A stretch of 64,000 nt of DNA from Beta vulgaris subsp. vulgaris (Eukaryota > Streptophyta > Magnoliopsida > Caryophyllales > Amaranthaceae): NCBI RefSeq assembly GCF_026745355.1, contig NC_079207.1:8721238-8785237 (forward strand), given 5' to 3'. How positions within the stretch are numbered: position 1 is the first letter of the stretch; each line of letters opens with the position of its first letter. Positions 13,440 through 32,017 of the stretch are shown piece after piece. The notes beneath the pieces are model-generated. The model worked only from the letters and a program-made list of their open reading frames with translations, was not told the origin of the DNA and made no database searches. The position numbers were made by a program, and so were the translations under genes.

Positions 13440-13615
13440 TAAAAACAGAAAAATCCATAGTTTCAAACGCAAAATTCCGCAATTACAGTTCATCAAACAC
13501 AAAATAAAAACAGAAAATCCATAGTTTCAAACGCAAATTTCCGCAATTATACAATTAATCAACCATAACAAAAAAATCCATAGTTTCAAACACAAAATTC
13601 CGCAATTACAATTAA
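13440..13615. repeat. Three imperfect tandem units of about 60-65 bp
   Basis: The phrase AATCCATAGTTTCAAACGCA followed by AATTCCGCAATTA recurs three times with small changes, inside the inferred UBL5 3' UTR intron. Confidence 0.75.
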
Positions 13616-13706
13616 CTATTTCTACTTTCTAGCCGCGAAATTCTACTAATCGAAGTTCATAAAAAGAATCAACAGTTGTTCTGCGAAAAAGATGCATGAA
13701 ACTTAC

Positions 13707-13928
13707 TCAATTGTAGTAAAGTTCGAGGCCCATGCCATCATGAATCTCGTAGTCTCGAAGAGTGATGTGATCCTTGTAAATGTTGTACCACTTTTGAATT
13801 CGAATTTTATCAGAACGAGTACCAGTTTGAGCAGCAACAAGCTTCTTTAGGTCGCCAATGGTGTCATCTTCGTTGCATTTTACGCGTACTTTCTTCCCTA
13901 ATCTGTCGTTCAACACTACCTCAATCAT
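13707..13928 (-). CDS. UBL5: Ubiquitin-like protein 5 (UBL5/HUB1)
   Basis: Single-exon 73-aa reading frame, from ATG at 13928 to TGA at 13707. The product [20 protein letters not shown]...GMGLELYYN is an almost textbook UBL5. It has the beta-grasp ubiquitin fold but ends in the YY dipeptide plus one residue instead of the diglycine tail, so it binds partners non-covalently. Family members act in pre-mRNA splicing (HUB1/Snu66 contact) and, in animals, in mitochondrial stress signalling. The frame is open 27 codons further upstream, but the Met of MIEVV is the conserved start. A Stowaway MITE sits about 115 bp upstream (14044-14418), probably in or near the promoter. The transcript seems to have an intron directly after the stop codon. 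Confidence 0.95.
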   Translation of the reverse strand: MIEVVLNDRLGKKVRVKCNEDDTIGDLKKLVAAQTGTRSDKIRIQKWYNIYKDHITLRDYEIHDGMGLELYYN

Positions 13929-14043
13929 CCTTCCTTTTTTTCTTGTTGAGAAAGAGAGAGAAAATGAGGATGTGTCTGGAATAAGAAGTAAGATAGCGTA
14001 CAGAAACAATATTCTAGAATTTTCTGCTCATTCAGATATTCTA

Positions 14044-14418
14044 CTCCCTCCGTCCCATAATATAAGTCCCCTTTCCTTATAAGGTGTCCCAAAATATAAG
14101 TCTTATTTCTATTTTCAATCAATAATTATGCCCAAAATATCCTCATGAAAATAATATAATTCCCAAAATGTCCTCATAATTTCAGCTTTCAATGCACCAT
14201 CATTAATGACAAAATGGAATCTTTTACCCCATTGAACTACTCTACACATTAAACCATACAACATTAATGTCAGTTTTTATTTTTTATTAAAAAGAAAAAC
14301 ACAATGCAAGTGTTTCCCAATAAAAATGATTATTTTTATTCAAATAAAAGAAGATTCCACTTTACCTTAATTCCCGCGTAAAAACAGAATCAGGACTTAT
14401 ATTATGGGACGGAGGGAG
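14044..14418. mobile_element. Stowaway-type MITE
   Basis: Long terminal inverted repeats starting CTCCCTCCGTCCCATAATAT, flanked by TA on both sides. That is the Tc1/mariner (Stowaway) signature. 375 bp, no ORF. It lies just upstream of the UBL5 gene. Confidence 0.85.
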
Positions 14419-14427
14419 TATATTTTA

Positions 14428-15019
14428 TCTCTATTATACTACTATAAGGTAAGGGGAGCAATGACGTCCTCTTTTGAAACGTCTATTTTGCCTCATTTCT
14501 CTTTCTAAATTACAAAAGGAATGTCAAAATCAAAATTGAAACTCAAATAAAACTACCAAAAATAAATTTACAACTCACTCACAAATCACTTAAAAGAAGA
14601 AATTTTACAATTCACCCATACAATTGAGAAAATCACGTTATAAAAATCACACAAATCACTCAAATAATCAGGAAACTTTATTAAAACGTAAAATTAACAT
14701 ACAAACTAAAACTAGCTAATAACCTAGAACGTCAATACATACAAAAACATTTACAAAAATTTACTTACAAATCACTATTCTCAAGAACATTCGCAATTAA
14801 TGGTGGGTCATGATTAAAAATATAGAGGTGTATTTGTAGTGAAATCAGAATTTAGAAGTTAGACAAGGAAAAAATTATTTACTTTTTTTATAGTGTTTTC
14901 TATATATAATGAAACTTTTACATATATTTAGACCTATTTTTTCTATTATATAATAGCGATTAATTATCAAGGTAAAAAGGTTTATGTAAAATATCATTCA
15001 AGAATTAAAGTACAACATA
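14428..15019 (+). mobile_element. Helitron 5' fragment
   Basis: Begins TCTCTATTATACTACTATAA and continues much like the start of the adjacent element at 15020 (both share a CCTCATT...CTAAATTACAAA block). No 3' hairpin plus CTAG was found before 15020, so it looks 3'-truncated or interrupted. Confidence 0.4.
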
Positions 15020-15616
15020 TCTCTATTATATAAGGGAAAGGGGCAGCTATAGTGTCTCTGAATGAAGAGACTATGTTACCTCATTCCCATTCTAAATTAC
15101 AAATTCACTTATAAATCAAAGGGGCTTCAAACAAAAAATATCAAAAATATAACTATAACAATCACTCACAAGTAAACTAAAATCATAAAATTGTATAATT
15201 TACATTATGCAAATTACTAAAATGAGAAAACTTTGCAAAAACTTAAAAATTCACTTACAAACTACAGCCTATGAAAAAATTGACTTGAAATTAAAGTGTC
15301 TACTTTCTTTACACTTTATGAAGTACTGTACTTAATTCAAAAATCAACTAAAAAATTATAATATTAGAAATCATAAATAAATGCAATAAAATTTCTATTT
15401 TGTTCATAGAATTTAACTTTGAAAAGTAAAAAAAAAAACAAAAAAAAAAAGAATGGTGAGAGACTTAAGTGACAGAAACTAAACCAATCAAATTTTGCAA
15501 CTAAAAACAATTATACTTCGTATGTCTAATGTTCAAATTTTGACTCTTATGCTGAGGAAAATCGAGTTTCTGTTCGAAAAAAAATTCCAACACGCATCGC
15601 GTGCAAAAAATTCTAG
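15020..15616 (+). mobile_element. Small non-autonomous Helitron (597 bp)
   Basis: Starts TCTCTATTATATAAGG after A (15019). Ends with hairpin CACGC-ATC-GCGTG (15591-15603), then CAAAAAATTCTAG, followed by T. All Helitron end rules are met. Its last 260 bp recur at 56161-56418. Confidence 0.7.
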
Positions 15617-17068
15617 TGTCATATGTGTAATGCTCTATAGGCTTGCAAGGACAACCAACTCGCCACCAAGTTATCAGGGATATATTCGCCTATTGGCTAA
15701 GATTGAGATATTGTGAACAATAGGTCACAAGTTTGAATATTTCCTTTCTTTCTTTGTACTGCTTTCGTGGCTCATATAGATAAAAAGAAATTGTTAAGGA
15801 AAGGTTAGTGGTAAAATTAGAGGTTTGAGGTAATATTAGAGGATTTGACTAGTCAGTCCACTAATTTGGATGTTTGATAAAAAGAGGTTTGAAATAGCTT
15901 TTTGAGATCAAAAAGCTCTTTTTGAAAAAGTTCGAGAAATGAGCTTTTTGATAATAGAGGTTTGAGAATGAAAGAATTACATTTATGTCCTAAAATTCTC
16001 AACAATTACTACCTTTACATAGTCATCCCTAAACCTACCATATTAAGCCAATATCCTTAATCCTTATTGGTTATTTTACACAATCAACTAACAATAAGTT
16101 ATCGATTATATACCAAACAACTTTATACAAACAACTAATACAATCATTTAATATAATCAGCTAATCAAATAAGCTAATATAATCAGCTATCAACTAACAA
16201 CTATCCGCTAATTGTCAATCAGGACCTAAAACTAAAGTCTAGATAAATTTCCAAATACTTCATCCGTTTTATAAGTTGCACCCCCTTTTTTTTTTGGGTA
16301 TTTCTTTCTTATTGCATCATTTTCTATTATGGTAAAACCTTTTAGGCAAATTCAACCTACTCATAATAATTAAGGGCATATATGTTCATTTCCGCATTCC
16401 TTTTTCTTTGTTTTCCTGTCCAAACCAATGGTGTTTAAAGAGCCATAAAAGCAAAAATAAAAATCGATCCCAAGATCTCCTAAAATTAGGAAAAAAGCTC
16501 TAACCAACTGAACTATCTCTCACTCTCACCAAATTTTTTGTAACTGCTAATAACGAGTATATATCTGAGAAAATTGGTAGAGGTAATGTACCTTTGACCT
16601 GATTGCCTGATATGTCTACAAACGGTAGACTATAGGCAATTCGTTCATATTCTACTACAATTAGATTGTCTTATATGTTGGTGAATTTCGAATTATAAAT
16701 GGATAAGAAATTCATATCCTACTATAACAAAATAGTTTTTGTTTGGTAAAGAAATCATCATGTATTTCTCACTGTTATTGCTTTAAAAAATGAAGAGGCT
16801 TTCCGCTTTATTGTAAAGTTCCGATACTAACTTGTGCCTCATGGCTTTCTTATAAAAAAAAACACTAATTTATGCGTAATATAACAAACCAACTAAACCA
16901 GAGACCTCAGCAAGAAAGCTAAAAGCCTCAATAATGTAACATGCACAATGAATATTGTTGTTGGATTATAATTTCCTAATCCAACTCGAAATTGGCGCCG
17001 GAACACAAAAAAATGGGGTAAATGAAGCTGTTTCAGCTTCAGTCAATCATAATCTTCAGCAAGTAATA
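15617..17068. other. Intergenic spacer with transposon debris
   Basis: A B-box-like GGTCACAAGTTTGAAT at about 15722-15740 and a TGTACTGCTTTCGTGGCTCATAT tail resemble the SINE at 52024. At 16440-16540 the minus strand holds a tRNA-like TAGTTCAGTTGGTTAGAGC. Nothing here codes for a recognisable protein. Confidence 0.45.
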
Positions 17069-24935
<7,867 letters not shown>

Positions 24936-25029
24936 TGTTGTGTGCAAAGGATACTGCGGACAAACTTGATGAGAGAGAAAATACAAGTTTACGAGGGAGG
25001 AACTTTGGAAGCTGTGATGTGATAGCCTT

Positions 25030-26600
25030 TTTACTAATTTTAAAAGTCAAGAACGGGCATTTTAGTTCTGTTTAGTAGTTGTTTTTCATAGTTTTAATTG
25101 AGTTCAGTTCAATTAAATTTGGCGCAGTTTAGTCTAAAAGAACGGGCAATAGAGTATACTTGACGTTGGCGTATGTACGGTACTGCGATATAAGGGTATG
25201 GAAAAAGGGTCGGTTAATAATAGGAATTTTTACCTCTTTGGTGGAAATTAATGAGAAAACGAGTTTTTTTTAAGAAAAACAATTATATAAAATATTTTTC
25301 CTTGGTCCTTCAACAAAGAAGTAGTTTTCCTCAGGAAATTTATATGTAAGATATATCTTCACAACAATTATGTAACAAATAAGATAATATAACACAAAAA
25401 TTTTGTTTCAAATGAATTACTACAACAAACAACCATGTAATCATCTTAATTTCACTAGGATGGGATTAGTTAATAGTTGTATCAGTAAAAAATTTATGTC
25501 GAATGTCATCCACGTACATTAACATTTTGGGAATGACAATCATGACAATAGAGAAAGCATATGAACCAAAATTTCATATATAAATTATATTTCGTTCGTC
25601 TTTAATTGATTTTTATTTGATCACGAATCCTAACCAATATGCAACAAAAAATATAATCATGTGTATATAAGTTAGATTCTTCTCAATGTATATACTCCCT
25701 CTTTTCTTTACTAATTACTATGTCTACATGCTGTAGAGTTGGATGCACACCAGTGATGTCTTCAATTATCAATGAGGGAAAATTATAAAAATAAAGTTGA
25801 TATTTTGTGAGTATACACATTGAGAAAAATCTTTAGGCCCCCGTTTTTTTAGACTTATTTTCAGCTCAATTCAGTTTATCGCATTTCAATTCGAGTTTTC
25901 TCAGTCTAAAAGAATGGGGCTTAAATCCTATATGACTATGTTTATCCTTATGTACAAGCTACAACTAGTTAGAGGAAAGTGTGTAGATGATGTAAAAGTT
26001 TTAAAATACCTAATATTAAGAAAATGAAGATAGTATATATTAAAGATTTGAACGATTAAAGATATTCACACTGCATAGAAAAAACAAAATGGAAAATCTT
26101 TATAAGCTTGTACATTCATAACAAATACTTCAATTTAATAAGACACCTACATGATACAAAGCTCAAAGTCCAATTAATAGACATAGTCATACAGATTAAT
26201 ATAGGGGGTGTTTTGCAAATGACTTTTTGCTTAGCTTTTGGATTTTAGCTTTTTAGTTTGGTCAAACAACCAAAAATCATGTTTGGTTTGTGGCTTTTTT
26301 GCCGGCTTTTCAGCCAAAAGCCTAAAGCTACTTAGAGTAGTTTTTTCTTTTTGGCTGTTGGTTTTTTAATAATAAGATTACAAATATATCCTTATGGTAT
26401 AAGTTGGATGGAAAAAAAAAAATCAATGCCCATAATAGTGATTTTGTAGTGTAACAACCAACAACCAAAGATAATTTAACCAAACATGTTCATAAAATAA
26501 AAATAGTCAGACAACCAACATAAACAACCAATATAAACAGCTAGTCAAACCAGCCATATAAAACAACCAACAACCAATCGCGAATTATCAAATTAGGCCA
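25030..26600. other. Intergenic spacer with MITEs
   Basis: Region between the fumarase start and the tetraspanin stop. It contains an 85-bp Tourist-like MITE at 25836-25920 (GGCCCCCG.../...TGGGGC, TTA on both sides). It also holds a larger MITE-like block at about 26212-26600, rich in AACAACCAACAACCAA on one side and GGTTTGTGGCTTTTT on the other, which ends a few bases from the tetraspanin stop codon. No genes seen. Confidence 0.5.
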
Positions 26601-26603
26601 TAA

Positions 26604-28965
26604 TTAAACCGGATTTTCTATAACCTTACAACCTAGAAAAGAAGAAAGCATGAGTAAAATGACAAAGATAATGCAGACAATTCCTGCTTTATTCCAATTC
26701 CTTTTGACATCATCAGCTAAACCTGCCTTGCATGCTTGGCAATCGAAGCAAAGCACATCTTGATCATTTTCCCACTTATAGCAGTCTGTATTGGTGTAGT
26801 TGACATCCTTGGGTTTTGTCCATTCAGTTGGGCTTGTGTAGTTGAACTTGCAATCATTTGATGGTTTGCAACAACCAGACTGTCCAGTTTAATGTAAATG
26901 TGATTAGTAAATGTTATGGCAATTATCAATCTCGATTTGCGTCGTTTTGATCAAATGTAACTATCCAGATACTTTTATGCATGATTAAGATAGACTTGAT
27001 ATTAGACGGAAATTGATACAACAGTAGACTACCCATTATAATTAGATAACTAGTATTTGGTCCTGGGCGTTGCTTCGGTTTGGTACTGTTTTACAAATTT
27101 GATATGCATTTTTTTCCATTCCATTAAAAATATATTAAAGAAAACTCAACATTTAAAAGGTACATATATAATAATGTGGATACTTAAAACATGATTAAAA
27201 GTTGTATACCATTAATTATTAATGTCTGTTACTGAGTAGATCAAGTTTTTTCCATATTAATCCCTCTCTTAACATATATACATTGATATTTGATTTATCG
27301 GTTTCATAAATGAAAAATATAGATCTGCTATCGTTTATATAATTTAATAATATAGGAAATTAAATACTTTAGTAGATCTATAACTCAAAGTTTTATCCTT
27401 ATCTTCATAGGTTTAAGCTAAGCCAAGTGGTAAAAAAAAAAAGCAGCTTAATTCAAAACATTACTTTAAATAAAATAGATAATACTTCAACCTTAGGTAG
27501 CGACTTCATTCGACCCTAAGATAAATTGTAGATCACTCTTGCGCCTAAATTTTTATAAAGAATGGTAAGGAGGAGTGTTCTATTAACTGGAACTTCTTGC
27601 AGATTAATCTAACCCAACTACGTACGTAAGGTTCTTTAGAAGTGGGGGGAAAGGATAAGAGAATCTCACCCCAAAAGTGTTTTTAGCGAGTCGGATTTAA
27701 GTTCAAGGTTGTAAGATACAAACATTACAACTAAACTAAGTACTACTTGCGTAAAAGAAAGCAATACTCTTGAGCCTACATAGACAAACTTAACCAAGCT
27801 TGCTTGGTGGAGGTGGTGGGGAACTCACCTTGTGACTTGGAGGTCACAAGTTTGAACCCCACTAAGCTACCTACTTGTGCTTGGGAGTAGGAATTCCCTT
27901 ATATCTCCTACTCTCAAACGTTAACCTATATAGCTGGGCTGGCCGACCTGCAATAGGTGTCAGTTCAGTAGAATCCTTCTTCTTAATACCAAGGGGTCTC
28001 CCATAGGGGCCCAAAAAAAAATAGACAAACATTACAACTAGACTAAGCTTTCAGCCAGCCAACAGCCAACAACCAACAACCGATTGCCAAACAATCCTTA
28101 AGTATTAGTTGCGTAAAAGAAAGCAATACTCTTGAGCCTACATAGACGGTACGATCATACTTCCTCCGTTTTTTTTAGATGTTACACTTTCTATTTTAGG
28201 AAGTTTTAAATTAGATGTTACACTTTTATTTTGGGTAATAACTTCTCTCTATCTCTCTCCTATCACATGTTCACATGGGACCCTTTTGTTTTTCATTCTC
28301 TCTATCTCTCTCCTCTCCAAAAATTACCTAGGAGTCCGTGATTTGAAAAGTGTAACATCTAATAAAAAACGGAGGAATTAAGTATATAGATTAAAAATGT
28401 GGCATGTAATTATGAGACGAGGAGAGTAATACACTAATACTAGTACCTCGATGGAAGACAAGCGCCTAGAGAAGAATTGATCCTGAGTGTCTTCACCAAA
28501 CTTATGTTGGAACTTTGAGCAAACTTGATTCTTAACAATACAATTCTTAAGATCATTCCAATGCTTAGCATTATTAACCCTCTTTTGAAGCCAAGGAGAG
28601 TAATTATCCAACCTATACTCTTTATAAGCTCTCCAACCCAAAGGCTCACCACCTCCCTTAGCACTTACTACAAGCGCAAATATGGTGTAGCCTAAGAGAG
28701 TAGAAAGCAGGACGAACATAATATAGCCATGGCAGCAAAGCTGGAGGCCCTTAAGCCGCGCCGCCCAGCAAACGCCGGCGAGGCATAGGACGAGGATGAG
28801 GGTTCCAAGGGTGATGATGGGTGCATTTAGGAACACCTCACACTCAGTGCTTAGTTGATGTGTAAGCCATATTCCCATCACAAAGATGGGAATACCTAAG
28901 AGAAATGTGATCACACTTATGCATATGTATACGCTTATACTCTCCCTTGAGTATAGGAAATACAT
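26604..28965 (-). CDS. Tetraspanin, TET8-like
   Basis: Two exons: 28965-28447 (173 aa) and 26879-26604 (91 aa plus TAA), joined in phase 0; 264 aa. Four membrane helices: about 10-35, 47-67, 75-100 and, in exon 2, KAGIVCIIFVILLMLSSFLG. The large loop holds the plant hallmark GCCKPSNDC at the start of exon 2 and further cysteines (DCYKW, LCFDCQACKAG) for disulphides. TET8/TET9-type features also present are the GGGEPL segment, YKEYRLDNYSPWLQKRV and NQVCSK. Tetraspanins organise membrane microdomains, and the TET8 group marks extracellular vesicles. The C-terminal tail after helix 4 is very short (KVIENPV). The intron (26880-28446) holds a SINE and a Stowaway MITE. A paralogue lies at 45370-47060 with the same intron position. 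Confidence 0.9.
27050..27100 (-). mobile_element. Possible Helitron 3' terminus (minus strand)
   Basis: Read on the minus strand, GAAGCAACGCCCAGGACC leads to AAATACTAG followed by T, resembling a Helitron 3' end. The partner 5' end was not located, and the extent is unknown. Confidence 0.3.
27789..28020 (+). mobile_element. SINE (tRNA-derived) in tetraspanin intron
   Basis: Contains a GTGGGGAACTCACC block and a B-box-like GGTCACAAGTTTGAACCCC, and ends in a poly(A) run (28012-28020). ATAGACAAAC occurs just before it (27779-27788) and just after the A-run, and is a plausible target duplication. Part of the flanking DNA (GCGTAAAAGAAAGCAATACT...) is itself repeated on both sides at about 27.75 and 28.11 kb. 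Confidence 0.55.
28160..28377. mobile_element. Stowaway-type MITE
   Basis: Inverted ends CTTCCTCCGTTTTTTTTAGA / ...ACGGAGGAAT, with TA at each flank. Inside the intron of the first tetraspanin gene, about 70 bp from the exon 1 donor. Confidence 0.75.
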
Positions 28966-29360
28966 GGCTAGCTATCTTAATTCTTAAATATGTTGTAGAT
29001 AATGTGCAAAGTTTAGACTACCTCTTTGGAAATTAATGCAATTAATACTTGATATTCAAAAACCATATAACTTGGTTCCTTGATTGTAGTAATTTAGCTT
29101 ATATGGTTACCTCAAGTCTTTATGGTCAACTTTATTTAATTTAGTTGATTGCAAACTTAATTACTGATTTACTTCATCTAGATAAGTTAGATTAAAAAAC
29201 AAATAAAGGGTTAGGTACATATAACCACTCTTAATCAACCTAGTAAATACAGGTAACACGTAATTTTAAAAATTATTTTATGTTGATTAGTGGGTAATTA
29301 GTCCATCAAGTAGATAGAATAGTTTTCCCTACTATGAATAGTCATTCATGATAGAATATA

Positions 29361-29676
29361 CTCTCTCCGTTTCCTAAAGATATTCCATCTTTCCGTTTAA
29401 GTACGTTCTCAAAAGATCTTCCCTTTTTTTTACTTTATTCCTTATTTGGAATTTTTTTTCCCCTTTTACCCTCTCATGTCCCTATCATATGGTCCGCCAT
29501 TATATTATTAATTCAATTTACTCCATTTCACTCTCATACCTTAACATTTTTTATTTGTTTATTTATCTTAACTCCTTTCTCTCTCTTACTTTACCCACCT
29601 CATACCCCCACACAAATGGATCCTTCTTGTATATGTAGGAACATTAACAAGGAAAATCTTTAGGAAACGGATGGAG
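29361..29676. mobile_element. Stowaway-type MITE (also in the duplicate at 43070-43385)
   Basis: Ends CTCTCTCCGTTTCCTAAAGA / TTTAGGAAACGGATGGAG, flanked by TA. The second copy is there because the whole segment was duplicated, not by a separate transposition. Confidence 0.8.
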
Positions 29677-30398
29677 TATATGCATATACTACATTATACA
29701 ATCTATACAATCTTTACTAGCTACTCTTTTTATGCATGCTTAGAAATGAAGCAACTTGAGATAAAATATAGAAAGAATTTTTTTTTAGAAAAACCCATCT
29801 ACTTTCAATTAGAAAAACTAGGAAGGTGACACTAATCGAGATTCTCCAATTAATCAAATCGATAGATTAAAAAAAAATGTTCACAAGAAGATTAGGTCTA
29901 AAGAATTGATTTGACATGCATAAACCACAAAATTGATTTGACTACGATTTAGGGGGAATCCCCATATATAATTAGTTTGTCTCCTTGCCATAGAAGAAAA
30001 TAGTTTTAGAAAATGACTAAATATAACAACTCTCTAATAAACTTATCTATATTTGTGGTAAAAGTCTTAATTTCACATCACACTTAAGCAAAATCAGTAG
30101 CTAGCTCCCATAATACCTACAACACCTAATTAATAAATTCTACTCCTCTCCGTTTTTTAATTGCTACATTTTTCTTGAAGGGTTGTTTGGCTACTTGACC
30201 CACGACCGGATGAGAAGGGGTAATTGTTAGGATAGATTTAGGAGCATTTCCTAAATCTATTTATTTAAAAGTGTTTACCTAGACATATTTATTTACAAGT
30301 GTTTATTTAGAGATAATATTTATTAATATTATATTTAGTTTAGGATATGTTATCATAGTTCTACCTAAGTTAAGTTTTATATGATGTATTTAAATTAA

Positions 30399-30583
30399 GG
30401 GTTATGCTATATGCAGCCCTTGGGTTGCATATAAGACATAAATACACTACTTAAAATGGAAATAAGTTGTGAATTTATTGAAAATTTTTACATCAACCGA
30501 TGAAATAAATGATTAATTAATGCAACTTATTTCCATTTTTAGCTTCTTATATATAGTCCTTAGGGCTGCATATAGCTTTTCCC
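30399..30583. mobile_element. MULE-type MITE with 9-bp target duplication
   Basis: 185 bp with inverted ends sharing GCTATATGCAGCCCT. It is flanked by TTAAATTAA at 30390-30398 and TTAAATTAA at 30584-30592. A 9-bp duplication is typical of Mutator-like elements. Repeated at about 44103-44289 in the duplicate segment. Confidence 0.65.
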
Positions 30584-31434
30584 TTAAATTAATAATAATA
30601 CGAACCTTTTTTCTTCCATATATATATTTTATCATATATATATATATTTATCAGTACTACATGATCACTATGGTAGATGATCTCAAGCTGCTTTCATTAC
30701 ACACTTTGGAGTCGTCCTTCCAAGCTGAAATTATGATGATTTGCATAATAATGGCCTTGTCTTGGCTAGATATATATTGGTTGGTCAAAACTCAAATGGA
30801 CAATGCAAGTTGTGGTGATATATATTTTCAAAGGCGCTGTTAACTATTGTGTTGAATATCTTCAAGTGGTGAAATGTTGCGAGAAGATAAGTAAAGCAAC
30901 CAGTGGGATTGCAAAACCTATACAATATATTCAGGTGTATCGTGTATTCAAAATTATTTTTTTACTCATTGTTCATTTAATTTGCTCATTTGGTACTCTA
31001 TAAACGAGAAATGAGCAAGAAAATAGCCTCGATTGTACAATACACCCGCATGACATATAAATTGCAGCGGATTGCAATAGTTTGGTTTATCTTGTGCAAT
31101 TTTATGTTGTATCTAAAATAATTTGTTTTTACTTCATTCACTAGCTTGTGTATAACTAATGGAAAATTAAGTTTAACGATTTTCATCATTAATACAACGC
31201 TATAGAATAAACAAAAATACACATATATCAATTTCACAAAATAAATTACTTTAATTTATTGATTACCAAAAACTATGAAAGTAAAACATGGAACTACCAA
31301 TGAGAATTGTGATATTGTAAGGTAAAGCAAACAATACAAATTCTCCTAAAAACTTCATTTCCCCTTAGGGAAACAATAGAAGTTTCAATAATTTAGCAAA
31401 CAATGCAAGCTTCTAGGACCAAATATAATGGTAC

Positions 31435-31526
31435 GTTACCAAGGTACAATATAACGGTTGTATAGGATATTTTCTAATTCGAGTTTAACATCTTCGTTAC
31501 CAAGGTACAATATAACGGTTGTATAG
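31435..31526. repeat. 61-bp tandem repeat, truncated array
   Basis: Unit 1 at 31435-31495 and the first 31 nt of unit 2 (31496-31526), interrupted by the LTR. The longer array is at 45138-45381. Confidence 0.9.
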
Positions 31527-31925
31527 TGTTTGGGCTTATTTCCTGGGTTAAGCCAGCTAGGGACAATCAAGCCCAATAAAGCCTTAAACCTCCAGAGGGC
31601 CCCACCTGTGATAGTGCCTTCCAGCTGTCAGTGCCTCCAGCTGGCCTACAGTTGGGATATCCCCAGCACTATAAATACTCAACCCCTCATCAATGAGAAG
31701 GTATTGAATTCTTACCTAACAAACCAGAGCATCTCTCTCTAGACTTTATCTCTCTAAGCTTGATCACTGACTTGAGCGTCGGAGAGGCGATCCGGAACAA
31801 CCCCCGGGGCAGTCTAACCATTACTTTTGCAGGATTCCGGCGTACGGACTTTGACTCAGGACATTCGAATCTGACCCGTATTCCCTAAGCAAAGGAATCA
31901 AACCCTTAATTTCTAGACAGAAACA
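31527..31925 (+). repeat. 5' LTR of Retand-like element
   Basis: Starts TGTTTGGGCTTATTTCC and ends at ...AGAAACA, followed by GTTTGGCGCCGTCTGTGGG, the primer-binding region common in plant Gypsy elements. TATA box CTATAAATA at 31669-31677. The matching 3' LTR starts at 42514. The 5' flank ends TATAG, but the 3' duplicate is lost because the 3' LTR end is missing. Confidence 0.88.
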
Positions 31926-32017
31926 GTTTGGCGCCGTCTGTGGGATGTACAAAAAGTTACTTCGCCACCACTCACTCAGATTACTCTCAGCTACTCAGCT
32001 CAGAACGCCAATTGACA

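Larger units (their letters stand above)
12060..13706 (-). other. UBL5: UBL5 3' UTR: intron directly after the stop codon and a terminal exon
   Basis: Read on the minus strand, the stop codon TGA (13709-13707) is followed at once by GTAAGT, a strong donor. The best acceptor is TTTGTCATGCAG, with the exon beginning at 12218. That exon runs to about 12060 and contains AATAAA-type signals. The inferred intron (12219-13706) holds three roughly 65-bp imperfect tandem units (about 13440-13610) and tRNA-like SINE debris near 12.85-13.2 kb. The exon end is approximate. Confidence 0.5.
29312..31526. repeat. 2.2-kb duplicated segment, copy A
   Basis: Nearly identical to 43021-45229, with roughly a dozen small differences seen by eye (single bases and short indels). 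It includes a Stowaway MITE (29361-29676), a MULE-type MITE (30399-30583) and the first one and a half units of a 61-bp repeat. It is cut at 31526 by the retrotransposon LTR. Reading frames in it are not gene-like. Confidence 0.93.

Noticed and set aside
15495..15716. 73-aa ORF with a twin at 56297-56557
   Set aside because: Both lie across the Helitron 3' end; the similarity is that of the transposon, not of a gene.
16440..16540. tRNA-like stretch on the minus strand (TAGTTCAGTTGGTTAGAGC)
   Set aside because: It lacks a pairing acceptor stem and anticodon arm; treated as SINE debris.
30520..30843. 107-aa ORF, and its twin at 44363-44545, in both 2.2-kb copies
   Set aside because: It is conserved only because the whole segment was duplicated recently; it starts in a MITE and has no recognisable motif.
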